Shown piece by piece: positions 33,745 to 41,241 of a stretch of 43,302 nucleotides of DNA. The notes under the pieces were generated by a model. That model made no database searches and had not been told where the DNA came from. It saw only the letters and a program-made list of their open reading frames with translations. The DNA comes from an uncultured Phycisphaerae bacterium (lineage in GTDB: Bacteria; Planctomycetota; Phycisphaerae; Sedimentisphaerales; Anaerohalosphaeraceae): the NCBI GenBank assembly GCA_937949545.1, contig CALEDR010000032.1, positions 1 through 43,302 of the forward strand. The letters are read 5' to 3'. Every line of letters begins with the position of its first letter. The stretch's first letter is position 1. Both the position numbers and the translations under genes were made by a program.

Positions 33745-34659
33745 TTACAGTTCAAATGCATCGCAAATTCGATACGCCTGAATCCGCGCCAGCTCCCCTT
33801 CTTTGCCGGGCTTGCTGGTGCCGTGTTCCATACAAAGCACCCCTTCGTACTTTTTTCGATAGAGGTGTCTGAAAATGTTTTGGTAATTGATTTCACCGGT
33901 GGTCGGCTCCATCCGCCCGGGAACATCGCCGATATGAAAGGCCGCAATCCGGCTGTAGGCCGTGTCGATGTTGTGAATCAGATTGCCTTCCGTAATCTGC
34001 TGATGAAAGAGGTCATTGACAATCATACAGGCGGGGCTGCCGACAGCCTGACAAATCTGAAAAGCCTGAGAGACTTTTGTTAAAAACAGCCCCGGATGAC
34101 TCTTAGGATTCAGCGGCTCAATCACAATCGTGAGGCCTTCCGGCTCACAGACCTCCGCACAATACTTGAGGTTTTCGACGACATTGGCCGTCTGGTAATC
34201 CCACTCCAGACTCTGGTCATACTGGCCGGGAACCACCAGGGCCCATTTGGCGCCGGTGCGTTTGGACGTCTCTACAGCCTGCTTCATTTTGGAAACAAGC
34301 TGATTGCGGACCGAACGGGACGGCATCACAAATGTCCGCTGGCCGAACTGGGCTTCCGCCACAAAAGGCCCGATCATCATCCCGTACTGAGAGGCCGCCT
34401 GCGCAATCTTTTCCTGCAGTTCCGGACTTTTGCCCATCAGCCCGTTGTCAAAAAACGCCCGGAATCCCTGCTCATGCATAAACTTGATCTGGTCAATCGG
34501 GTCCTCGCCGGCGTGATGCCTGAACTGCCCCAGTTCGGGGGCATACCGAAGCTTGAAAGGGCCTGTCGGATTTTCCGAAGGCTGCTCCGCTGCCTTCAGC
34601 GAAGAAGAAAGTGCGGCGGCAGTCAGCAGTGAAGTTCCCAAAAAAGTGCGTCGATTCAT
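33745..34659 (-). CDS. Tat-exported TIM-barrel protein (hydroxypyruvate isomerase-like)
   Basis: 304 residues from ATG 34659, 8 bases after AGGA; the longer frame to 34755 is not needed. The N-terminus MNRRTFLGTSLLTAAALSSS is a Tat signal. The barrel has the AP-endonuclease-2/xylose-isomerase-like metal site in the order expected for hydroxypyruvate isomerases: Glu in TIVIEPLNPK, Asp/His in VNDLFHQQITEGN, His in AAFHIGDVPGRMEPTTGEIN, and Glu in LCMEHG. The VPGR.EP.TGEINY string is nearly the Hyi signature, but export argues against a role on cytoplasmic hydroxypyruvate. As the first gene of the trio with DUF1080 and Gfo/Idh, it more likely isomerises, epimerises or hydrates a keto-sugar intermediate. 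Confidence 0.9.
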   Translation of the reverse strand: MNRRTFLGTSLLTAAALSSSLKAAEQPSENPTGPFKLRYAPELGQFRHHAGEDPIDQIKFMHEQGFRAFFDNGLMGKSPELQEKIAQAASQYGMMIGPFVAEAQFGQRTFVMPSRSVRNQLVSKMKQAVETSKRTGAKWALVVPGQYDQSLEWDYQTANVVENLKYCAEVCEPEGLTIVIEPLNPKSHPGLFLTKVSQAFQICQAVGSPACMIVNDLFHQQITEGNLIHNIDTAYSRIAAFHIGDVPGRMEPTTGEINYQNIFRHLYRKKYEGVLCMEHGTSKPGKEGELARIQAYRICDAFEL

Positions 34660-34826
34660 AAGCGATCCTTTTCCTGAAATTTTTCTCCACCCGATATGAT
34701 TCCCGAAACCGGTCTGTTTTCCTGCGTATTCACCCACTCTGAAATTCGCTTTCAATCCTCGTTCGACTGCGGTTCAGAGGGCTCATCATCCGCCCACTGC
34801 AACGGAGCCGTTTTTTTACATAAAAA

Positions 34827-35357
34827 TCATGACTTTTTACGCGGCGCAGTAACCCACAAAATCAGGACTCCGACGAGAACCATCGGCAGGACCCAGACCG
34901 TAGAGGAGGTCTTTGTGAGCTCCGGCAGCGTAACTTTCCCGTAATTGAAATGCTGTTCCAGAGAGACGACAGCCGTCGGGTAGATCAGAATATAAACCAT
35001 AGCCCCGACAAACATGCCGAGCACTGTAATCAGAGCATCTATCCGTCCGGTCGCCGCACAGGCCAACCCCGTTCCCGGGCAGTAACCGGTTATTCCGAAT
35101 CCCACCCCCAGCAGGGCGCTGCCGATAAACACGGTAAGAATAGCAGCCGGCTTGACATCCGAGTTGGCATGGCCGGTTTTCTGGAGAATCCAGGTTCCAA
35201 GCATGCCGACCAGCACAAAAAGCGCGATCGTCCGAAAGGCATGGAAATCTTTCAGTCGGAGAGTCCCGATGATTTTATCCGGTTCGGCAAGGCCGCCCAG
35301 GTACAGCGCGGCGCCGAACAAAAAACCGATCAGAAGTCCCCATAAAACTGTTGCCAT
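34827..35357 (-). CDS. YeeE/YedE-type sulfur transporter, second half
   Basis: 176 residues from ATG 35357, 8 bases after GGAGG; the longer frame to 35405 overlaps the upstream gene. Four to five membrane helices are visible. The conserved cysteine motif is GITGYCPGTGLACAATGR. This family imports thiosulfate or other small sulfur compounds; in full-length relatives (TsuA type) cysteines in the path bind the substrate. Here each polypeptide is half size, so it probably pairs with the product of the gene just upstream (13-base gap). The last helix ends in APRKKS. The 167 bases between this gene and the next one downstream hold nothing I can name. Confidence 0.88.
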   Translation of the reverse strand: MATVLWGLLIGFLFGAALYLGGLAEPDKIIGTLRLKDFHAFRTIALFVLVGMLGTWILQKTGHANSDVKPAAILTVFIGSALLGVGFGITGYCPGTGLACAATGRIDALITVLGMFVGAMVYILIYPTAVVSLEQHFNYGKVTLPELTKTSSTVWVLPMVLVGVLILWVTAPRKKS

Positions 35358-35370
35358 AATATGTCCTCCC

Positions 35371-35907
35371 TTATTTTTCAAAATCCGGTGTTCTGGGGTA
35401 GACAAGCCAAGCCGTCAGCATTCCGAAACTAAACAGGCCGATCGTCATCGGTACGGCATTCAGAGACAGCTGAGCCCATCCGCTGGCGAAGGCCCCGCTG
35501 GTACAGCCGTGGGCCAGCCGGGCCCCGAGCAGGATGAAAATCCCCCCGATAAATCCGGCGAAGAACCGTCCGAAAACCGAACCGTTTCGATTGGTCCTCC
35601 ACCAGACAGTCGAGGTCTGCAGTTTCCAGCGTTTGACCAGAACAGCGGCCGAAAACGCGCCGAGGACAATCCCCACATCCAGCCAGAAACCATATCCAAT
35701 TTTCCGGTTTTTCTCCTGACTGAGGAGAAGATGATTCTGGGCATATTCGGGTGCTATTTTGTGCATCACAATGCTGTCGAGAATCACAAATTGAGTGGAG
35801 ACTCCCAGCGGGCCTTGTACATAGACAGCCAGGACCTGAATCAGGCCCAGCGTCAGCCCGGCCGCCCACCACGGAAGAGGCGCCTTGCGAACTTTGATTT
35901 CCTCCAT
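35371..35907 (-). CDS. YeeE/YedE-type sulfur transporter, first half
   Basis: 178 residues, with GGGAG before ATG 35907. Helices include PWWAAGLTLGLIQVLAVYVQ, GFWLDVGIVLGAFSAAVLV and FAGFIGGIFILLGARLAHGC. The family motif GARLAHGCTSGAF carries the conserved cysteine, matching the GYCPGTG cysteine of its partner. The segment between helices 1 and 3 (HKIAPEYAQNHLLLSQEKNR) is a loop. A two-gene form of this transporter is common in anaerobes, where it often lies near sulfur-carrier (TusA) or rhodanese genes; none is visible here. Confidence 0.88.
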   Translation of the reverse strand: MEEIKVRKAPLPWWAAGLTLGLIQVLAVYVQGPLGVSTQFVILDSIVMHKIAPEYAQNHLLLSQEKNRKIGYGFWLDVGIVLGAFSAAVLVKRWKLQTSTVWWRTNRNGSVFGRFFAGFIGGIFILLGARLAHGCTSGAFASGWAQLSLNAVPMTIGLFSFGMLTAWLVYPRTPDFEK

Positions 35908-36020
35908 AAAAGACTCCCTTCCTAACAGGGAATTGAAAATGCACCGGTCAATAAGACTCGTTCCTGTGCAGAATTTCTGTTCAAAAGACTCCTCATTCTC
36001 CTGATAAGCTTCTTGTTCTC

Positions 36021-37604
36021 TTATCGAGACCGTTCTGAAAACTTATCGGCATCTTTGAGCAGTTTATACTCCACGCTGTCCACCAGGGCCAGCCAGCTGG
36101 CCTCGATGATATTCTCCGAAACACCCACCGTGCCCCACAGGTCAGTGCGGTCCCGGCTTTCAATCACCACGCGCACTTTGGCCGCGGTGCCCGCTTTGGC
36201 ATTGACCACACGGACCTTGTAATCCACCAGCGACATCTCCCGCAGAGACGGATAAAACCCCTCCAGAGCCTTTCGCAGAGCTGTGTCCAGTGCATTGACC
36301 GGACCGTCTCCCTCCGCCACCACGTGCTCCACTTTCCCGTCCACCCGAAGCTTGACTGTGGCCTCTGTAACCATCGTCCCGTCGGGGTTCCGCTCCACAT
36401 CAATATGATACTTGAGCAGATCAAAATAGGGAACATACTCGCCGAGTGCCTTTTTCACAAGCAAATCAAAACTCGCCTCCGCCGTTTCAAACTGGTAGCC
36501 GGCGTTTTCGAGGTCCTGGACGGCTTTAAGAATTTTGGCCGCCGTCTGTTTGTCGGCGGCAATCTTTTTGCGTTCGAGTTTATCGAGAACATTGGAAGAA
36601 CCGGACAGCTCCGAAATCAGAAACTTGCGCTCGTTGCCCACCAGAGACGGATGGATATGCTCATACGTCTTCTCATTCTTGCGGAGCGCATCGATATGCA
36701 GTCCGCCCTTGTGAGCAAAGGCACTTTCTCCGACATACGGCAGATTGGGAATCGGCGGCAGGTTGGCCACTTCAAAAACAAAGCGAGACAGCTCGGTCAG
36801 TCCTTTGAGCCGATGCGAGCCCACCGTTTCATAGCCCATCTTCAGAGTCAGATTGGGAATAATAGAGCAGAGGTTGGCATTGCCGCTTCGCTCCCCCAGC
36901 CCGTTGACGGTCCCCTGCACCTGGCGTGCCCCCGCCTGAACCGCCGCCAGCGAGTTGGCCACGGCACACTCTGTATCATTGTGTGTATGAATGCCGACGG
37001 TCACTCCGCTGAAGGTCCGACAAACCGCCTGCGTAATCTCAAAAACATCCTTCGGAAGACACCCCCCGTTGGTTTCACAAAGAACCAGCACATCCGCTCC
37101 GGCTTCGGCGACGGCCTGAAGCACTTTCAAGGCGTACTCCGGATTGTTTTTATAGCCGTCAAAAAAATGCTCCGCATCAAAAAAGACCTTGCGGCCCTGC
37201 TTTTTCAGGTAGGCAACGGAATCGGAACAAAGACAAAGATTGTCCTCCAGACTGCAGCGAAGCACTTCCTTAACGTGCAGGTCCCAACTTTTTCCGACAA
37301 TGGTCAGGACCGGAGCCCCGCAGCGCAGAAGAGCCCGCAGACCGGCATCTTCTTCAGATTTCTGACCGGCACGGCGGGTGCTTCCGAAGGCGGCCAGCTG
37401 GGCGTGCTGAAACGGCCGCTCCGCCATCGCGGCAAAAAACTGCTCTTCCTTCGGATTGCTGAGAGGAAAACCTCCTTCGATATAATCGATACCGAATTCA
37501 TCCAGTTTTCGGGCGATGAGGATCTTGTCCTCCAGCGAAAAACTGATGCCCTCGGCCTGCATCCCATCCCGCAGCGTTGTATCGTATATGGCTACTTTTT
37601 CCAT
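36021..37604 (-). CDS. cimA: (R)-citramalate synthase
   Basis: 527 residues from ATG 37604. The frame continues to ATG 37634, but that codon overlaps a predicted -10 box. The enzyme condenses pyruvate with acetyl-CoA to give citramalate, the threonine-independent entry to isoleucine. The HMGL-like TIM barrel (~1-285) starts VAIYDTTLRDGMQAEGISFS and carries the metal ligands in GVTVGIHTHNDTECAVANSL and the GTVNGLGERSGNANL motif. The linker holds KGGLHIDALRKNEKTYEHI, typical of CimA/TIGR00977 rather than LeuA. The C-terminal LeuA-type allosteric domain (~400-515, with EGDGPVNALDTALRKAL) normally senses isoleucine. No other branched-chain gene is adjacent. Confidence 0.93.
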   Translation of the reverse strand: MEKVAIYDTTLRDGMQAEGISFSLEDKILIARKLDEFGIDYIEGGFPLSNPKEEQFFAAMAERPFQHAQLAAFGSTRRAGQKSEEDAGLRALLRCGAPVLTIVGKSWDLHVKEVLRCSLEDNLCLCSDSVAYLKKQGRKVFFDAEHFFDGYKNNPEYALKVLQAVAEAGADVLVLCETNGGCLPKDVFEITQAVCRTFSGVTVGIHTHNDTECAVANSLAAVQAGARQVQGTVNGLGERSGNANLCSIIPNLTLKMGYETVGSHRLKGLTELSRFVFEVANLPPIPNLPYVGESAFAHKGGLHIDALRKNEKTYEHIHPSLVGNERKFLISELSGSSNVLDKLERKKIAADKQTAAKILKAVQDLENAGYQFETAEASFDLLVKKALGEYVPYFDLLKYHIDVERNPDGTMVTEATVKLRVDGKVEHVVAEGDGPVNALDTALRKALEGFYPSLREMSLVDYKVRVVNAKAGTAAKVRVVIESRDRTDLWGTVGVSENIIEASWLALVDSVEYKLLKDADKFSERSR

Positions 37605-37632
37605 AATTTCCGCATCATAAAAAGAAGGGTGC

Positions 37633-37661
37633 ATTGTAGCCTTTCGGCATCCACAAGTAAA
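37633..37661 (-). promoter_or_regulatory. Probable cimA promoter
   Basis: Minus strand TTTACT (37661-37656), 17-base spacer, TACAAT (37638-37633). Transcription would begin near 37626 and leave a ~22-base leader before ATG 37604 with only a weak ribosome site (GCGGAAATT). Confidence 0.5.
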
Positions 37662-37718
37662 GCAGAAAACCTTTGTTTCCCCCGAACTCTTTTACGGAAA
37701 ACTGTCCATCAGAAAGGG

Positions 37719-37934
37719 TCAAGACTTGGCTTTGGCCTTGAACTCTCCGCACCAGTTGCTGTCATAAACCTTCGGCCAGTGAACATCATTCTTATAGCTG
37801 CCCGTAGCCTCCGAACGGGTAACAAAAATCGTCCGATTGGGGGCTGGAGCATACCGTCGGCATTCCCCGGAACCCGGTGCGGTTTGAAGATAATATTCAC
37901 ATTTATCACACGTCTGCTGACGAACTTCCATCAT
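37719..37934 (-). CDS. Small conserved cysteine-rich protein
   Basis: 71 residues, behind AGGAG (6-7 bases before the first of two consecutive ATG codons). Four cysteines are arranged as CDKCEYY...GECRRYAPAP...WPKVYDSNWCGEFK. The C-x2-C pair, a third Cys before Arg-Arg-Tyr-x-Pro and a terminal W-C-G-E-F are a recurring pattern in small uncharacterised bacterial proteins. They suggest a zinc or iron-sulfur site. No signal peptide, so probably cytoplasmic. Monocistronic by position; function not established. Confidence 0.82.
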   Translation of the reverse strand: MMEVRQQTCDKCEYYLQTAPGSGECRRYAPAPNRTIFVTRSEATGSYKNDVHWPKVYDSNWCGEFKAKAKS

Positions 37935-38440
37935 AATCGGCTCCTTTTTTCCAGAATGTCTTCTTTCCTACACGAGCAGAAAGTATTGACAATCCTAAAA
38001 AAGAAAAACTCCAGGGTCAAACCTTTTTTTCTTCCGGGTTTTCTGCCGGAAAACAGCGCCGGCAGAAGAAAAATTTCCTCCGTTATCCTTTTGAAAAATT
38101 CCGGACTGAAACAGACAAGAATTGGCAAACGAGATTTTATGAACATGACATTTTTTCCTTGCGATCCGAAGAGGCACAAGTGTAGGGTGCAAGGCCGCTC
38201 TGAGCGGCCCTGCTCATTTTGAAATTGAAGTACAAAATTCTGCTTTTCTCTTCTGCTGATTTCTTTTTCTGCGTTTGAATAGACCGAATTTCTACTCCAT
38301 CTGCTGATTTTCTTTCACCGTTTGTCTTTGAGTTTCTGCAACAAGTCTCCACGGGCTTTGCGCAGACATCGCTGACAGCGGGCTTTTTATCATATACGAG
38401 TTCACAAAGGCGGAAACGTTATTTGGAGGGTTTTAATCTT
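37935..38440 (+). other. 506-base intergenic region without a recognisable gene
   Basis: The region is AT-rich with many A and T tracts. Short open frames on both strands have no ribosome site or protein-like composition. It contains one compact inverted repeat (38193-38209) and, at its end, the ribosome site GGAGGG (38425-38430) of the PEP-CTERM gene. I found no convincing promoter pair, riboswitch or small-RNA terminator. Confidence 0.5.
38193..38209. repeat. Compact inverted repeat
   Basis: GGCCGCTCTGAGCGGCC: 8-bp arms around one base, so the RNA form would have a 7-bp stem and a 3-base loop. No T-run follows. It is flanked by GTAGGGTGCAA and CTGCTC, and looks like a dispersed REP-type element, but only one copy is present in the window. 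Confidence 0.5.
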
Positions 38441-39208
38441 ATGAAAACAAAAGAAACCGTCATCCTCGGACTGATTGCCGTCCTGATGATTTCTCCGGGC
38501 ATCTTCAGTCAAATCCGGGAGGGAATGTTCCAGGTGAATCTGTACAGCCCGGAGGAAATCTCCTGGGACCGACAGCTCAATTCCGGCTACAACAACACCT
38601 GGTATTTGTACCCGCAGCGGAGTGCTCCTCAACCCCTGCCGTGGTGGAATGAATGGTTCTGGAATGACCCGTATATCCCGGGAGTCAAGCGGGTCCAGGT
38701 ATCGTTCGGCTACAAACTGCTCATTCCGGATTTGCCGGGAGATGTGTTTGTCACCATCAACTGGACAAACGGACTCTGGGTCGGCCAGAATACCCCCTCC
38801 ACCTGGTCCGACCCGCCGGGCTATGACCCGGAAATGTATATCGAGCAGCTCTCTGACCCGCAGTACAATATGAATCTGGATGAGTGGAAATTCCACCTGC
38901 AGCCGGGAACCCCGCCCGGACACTGGGACAGCGGACGGTTTCGGCTGCCGATTGACTACAATCCGGAGCGGGTTTCCATCGATGTGCAAGGATTGGGCAA
39001 TGTGGGCATCTGGAACGGTGTAATTCTCCACGAGTGTATTCCGGAACCATCCACACTGGGTCTTCTGGCTGTGGCAGGAGGGGCAGCGATTCGGTTTAAG
39101 AAGTACGGTTCAGCCCGTTTTGTTTCCAAAAGGCCGGCGGATTTCTCTTTGGAGAAAAACACCGCCGGCCTTTTCTTTTTTCAATCCTTCTTTGCTCTTA
39201 ACGAGTGA
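38441..39208 (+). CDS. PEP-CTERM secreted protein with an abnormal C-terminal extension
   Basis: 255 residues from ATG 38441, 10 bases after GGAGGG; the upstream in-frame ATG at 38423 overlaps that site. Signal peptide: MKTKETVILGLIAVLMISPG plus a few residues. The body (~30-200) has many Trp and Pro residues and no known domain; GYKLLIPDLPGDVFVTINW looks like a beta-sandwich strand pair. The PEP-CTERM signal is present: IPEPSTLGLLAVAGGAAIRF then KK. Normally such proteins stop right after the basic residues. Here the next codon (39104) is TAC and the frame continues for 34 more residues through a terminator hairpin to TGA 39206. Loss of the stop by one base change (TAA or TAG to TAC) would explain this. 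Function unknown. Confidence 0.8.
   Translation: MKTKETVILGLIAVLMISPGIFSQIREGMFQVNLYSPEEISWDRQLNSGYNNTWYLYPQRSAPQPLPWWNEWFWNDPYIPGVKRVQVSFGYKLLIPDLPGDVFVTINWTNGLWVGQNTPSTWSDPPGYDPEMYIEQLSDPQYNMNLDEWKFHLQPGTPPGHWDSGRFRLPIDYNPERVSIDVQGLGNVGIWNGVILHECIPEPSTLGLLAVAGGAAIRFKKYGSARFVSKRPADFSLEKNTAGLFFFQSFFALNE
39128..39182 (+). terminator. Strong terminator lying inside the PEP-CTERM reading frame
   Basis: Thirteen-bp stem AAAAGGCCGGCGG (39128-39140) with CCGCCGGCCTTTT (39162-39174), enclosing an inner stem TTTCTC/GAGAAA (39142-39147 and 39152-39157), followed by a T-rich tract to 39182. The stop codon of the gene comes 24 bases later at 39206. Confidence 0.88.
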
Positions 39209-39219
39209 GCATCTATAAT
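39192..39219 (+). promoter_or_regulatory. Promoter of the purine permease gene
   Basis: TTGCTC (39192-39197), 16-base spacer and perfect TATAAT (39214-39219), overlapping the end of the preceding reading frame. The transcript would start near 39226 and carry AAGGAG before ATG 39251. The -35 hexamer is the same as that of the polyphosphate operon promoter. Confidence 0.6.
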
Positions 39220-39250
39220 ATCCTCCGACATCAATTTAAGGAGACGGTTT

Positions 39251-40567
39251 ATGGGCAGGGAGCTTGTTGCAATCGGAAGATGGAAAAGCCGAATTCGCAC
39301 GGAAATCATCGCCGGACTGACCACCTTTCTCACAATGGCTTACATCATTTTCGTCAACCCGGATATCTTGTCCAAAACCGGAATGGACGCCTCGGCCCTG
39401 ATTCTGGTCACCTGTCTGGTAGCCGGAGTCTGCACAATCGCCACCGGTCTGCTGGCCGATGCCCCGATTGCGATGGCCCCCGGAATGGGCCTGAATGCGT
39501 TTTTTGCCTATACCCTCGTGCTGACAGAACACATTTCCTGGCAGACGGCCCTCGGTGTGGTCTTTCTATCGGGCTTGTTCTTTCTGATCCTGACTCTGGC
39601 CGGACTTCGCCGAAAACTGGCGGAAGCGATTCCGCCGTCCCTGATTGCCGCCATTTCCGTCGGAATTGGGTTGCTTATTACATTCATCGGGCTTCAAAAT
39701 CTGGGACTGATTCGCGCCCATCCGGTCACGCTGGTGACGGCCGCACCGCTTAACAAAACCATCCTGATTGGTCTGGCGGGACTTTTGATGATGCTCTTTC
39801 TGGAAATCCGCCGCATCCCAGGGGTCCTACTGCTCGGGATTGCCTTTTCCACCGCTCTAGCCGCTGTATTTGGAGAAATTTCTCTTCCAAAACAGTTTGT
39901 TTCGGCCGATTTTCAGATTTCTTCAGTCGCTTTTCAGCTGGATATTCCCGGAGCGTTAAAATGGGGGCTTTTTCCGAGCATTTTCACCCTGATGTTTATC
40001 GACATGTTTGACAGCATCGGCACGCTATTAGCCGTCGCGCCTCAAGCAGGTCTGGCCGACGAAAGCGGAAAGATACGAAAACTCGACCGTCTGCTGGCCA
40101 TCGATGCGGCGGCAACGATGTTCGGCGCCCTAATGGGAACTTCTACGACAACCTCCTATATCGAATCCGCTGCCGGAATTGAACAGGGAGGCCGGACAGG
40201 ACTGACGGCCGTCGTAACAGGGCTTTTATTCCTGCTGTCCGCTTTTCTGGCCCCCTTAGCGGCGATTGTCCCCTCCTATGCCACAGCGCCGGCTCTTATT
40301 ATGGTCGGCCTATTTATGATGAAGCGGATAAAAGAAATCGACTTTTCAGACATTGCGCACGGTTTGCCTTCTTTTTTCATTATGGTCCTGATTGCGCTTT
40401 GCTATTCCATCAGCGAAGGGCTGGCCTTCGGCTTTCTCGCGTATACGCTGATTGTCCTGCTGAAAGGAAAAATCAGACAAATCAACCCCACCCTGTGGAT
40501 TATCACGGGGCTTTCTGTTCTGTATTTTGTCTTTAAGGTGCTCCGGGAAGCAGGCATCCGTTTGTAA
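39251..40567 (+). CDS. NCS2-family (AzgA-type) purine permease
   Basis: 438 residues, behind AGGAG. A membrane protein with about 13 helices. AzgA-type signatures are present: RTEIIAGLTTFLTMAYIIFV near the start, APIAMAPGMGLNAFFAYT in helix 3, FIDMFDSIGTLLAVAPQAGL before helix 8, and GALMGTSTTTSYIESAAGIE, the motif that separates this branch from uracil/xanthine permeases. Known relatives import hypoxanthine, guanine or adenine with protons. It has its own promoter, and no purine riboswitch was recognised in the short leader. It is followed 50 bases later by pgsA, which seems to have its own promoter. Confidence 0.93.
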   Translation: MGRELVAIGRWKSRIRTEIIAGLTTFLTMAYIIFVNPDILSKTGMDASALILVTCLVAGVCTIATGLLADAPIAMAPGMGLNAFFAYTLVLTEHISWQTALGVVFLSGLFFLILTLAGLRRKLAEAIPPSLIAAISVGIGLLITFIGLQNLGLIRAHPVTLVTAAPLNKTILIGLAGLLMMLFLEIRRIPGVLLLGIAFSTALAAVFGEISLPKQFVSADFQISSVAFQLDIPGALKWGLFPSIFTLMFIDMFDSIGTLLAVAPQAGLADESGKIRKLDRLLAIDAAATMFGALMGTSTTTSYIESAAGIEQGGRTGLTAVVTGLLFLLSAFLAPLAAIVPSYATAPALIMVGLFMMKRIKEIDFSDIAHGLPSFFIMVLIALCYSISEGLAFGFLAYTLIVLLKGKIRQINPTLWIITGLSVLYFVFKVLREAGIRL

Positions 40568-40575
40568 ACAAAAAT

Positions 40576-40604
40576 TTGCAGTTTGCCGCCGATTTCGTTA
40601 TATT
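40576..40604 (+). promoter_or_regulatory. Promoter close to the pgsA start codon
   Basis: TTGCAG (40576-40581), 17-base spacer, TATATT (40599-40604). The expected start near 40611 leaves about seven bases before ATG 40618 and no ribosome site. Confidence 0.5.
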
Positions 40605-40617
40605 CCCAGCAAGCGAT

Positions 40618-41241
40618 ATGGAACAACAGAGATTGACAGGCATCATTCGGCACCTTCCTAATGCCCTGACGGTGGCGCGTCTGATCATGACGGTGCTCTT
40701 TCTGGGGCTGATTTTGTATGCGCCCCGGACCGGCCATCCCAAACCCGCCGGGATCCTGATGACGGCATTTGCTTTATTTGTCCTGGCCGGAATAACGGAC
40801 ATTGTCGATGGGCCGATTGCCCGCCGATTCAACGTCACCAGCCGATTCGGACGGGTCGTGGACCCGCTGGCCGATAAAGTCCTCGTCTGCGGCTCTTTTG
40901 TGTGTTTTGCCCTCGTCGGACAGCCCCTGCTGGCGAATTTTCATCTCCCCGAATGGCTCGGACACACCATCCGCTGGGGAACCGCCCTGCTGCTTCTGGG
41001 GCGGGAAGTGATTGTCCAGACCCTCCGGCATATCGCGGAATCCAGAGGAGTCCCCTTCGGAGCCGTCGTCTCCGGCAAGATTAAAATGTTCGTTCAATCC
41101 TTCGGAATCGGCACCGTCCTGATTGGATGGGCCTTTGTCTCGCGGACTTGGGGGGACTGGTTTACACTGATTACCTATCTGATTGTGCTGGGGGTTACTT
41201 TGTACTCGGGTTTGGAGGCGCTGCGGAGACCGATTCGCTAA
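40618..41241 (+). CDS. pgsA: CDP-diacylglycerol-glycerol-3-phosphate 3-phosphatidyltransferase
   Basis: 207 residues from ATG 40618; the in-frame TTG at 40576 overlaps the predicted -35. The enzyme makes phosphatidylglycerol phosphate in the inner membrane. The CDP-alcohol phosphotransferase motif is complete: DIVDGPIARRFNVTSRFGRV then VDPLADK, giving D-x2-D-G-x2-A-R-x8-G-x3-D-x3-D. Helices lie at ~15-35, 50-70, 100-125 and 155-190. The start LPNALTVARLIMT is typical of PgsA and its length is close to the family's ~180-200. The 3' end overlaps the convergent MFS gene by 47 bases. Another CDP-alcohol transferase specificity is possible but less likely. Confidence 0.9.
   Translation: MEQQRLTGIIRHLPNALTVARLIMTVLFLGLILYAPRTGHPKPAGILMTAFALFVLAGITDIVDGPIARRFNVTSRFGRVVDPLADKVLVCGSFVCFALVGQPLLANFHLPEWLGHTIRWGTALLLLGREVIVQTLRHIAESRGVPFGAVVSGKIKMFVQSFGIGTVLIGWAFVSRTWGDWFTLITYLIVLGVTLYSGLEALRRPIR

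Noticed and set aside
34806-34817. AACGGAGCCGTT followed by T-run as a terminator
   Set aside because: Only 5-bp arms with a 2-base loop, and it points along the + strand where no gene ends.
37604-37634. Upstream ATG at 37634 as the cimA start
   Set aside because: It overlaps a TACAAT -10 candidate and adds ten residues not seen in CimA; ATG 37604 gives the usual N-terminus MEKVAIYDTTLRDG.
39091-39106. A frameshift before TAA 39097 as the cause of the long PEP-CTERM tail
   Set aside because: Shifting frame to use that TAA would destroy the basic RFKK ending that the anchor requires; loss of a stop at codon 39104 is simpler.
39226-39250. Purine riboswitch upstream of the AzgA-type permease
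   Set aside because: The predicted leader is only about 25 bases, too short for the three-stem aptamer.
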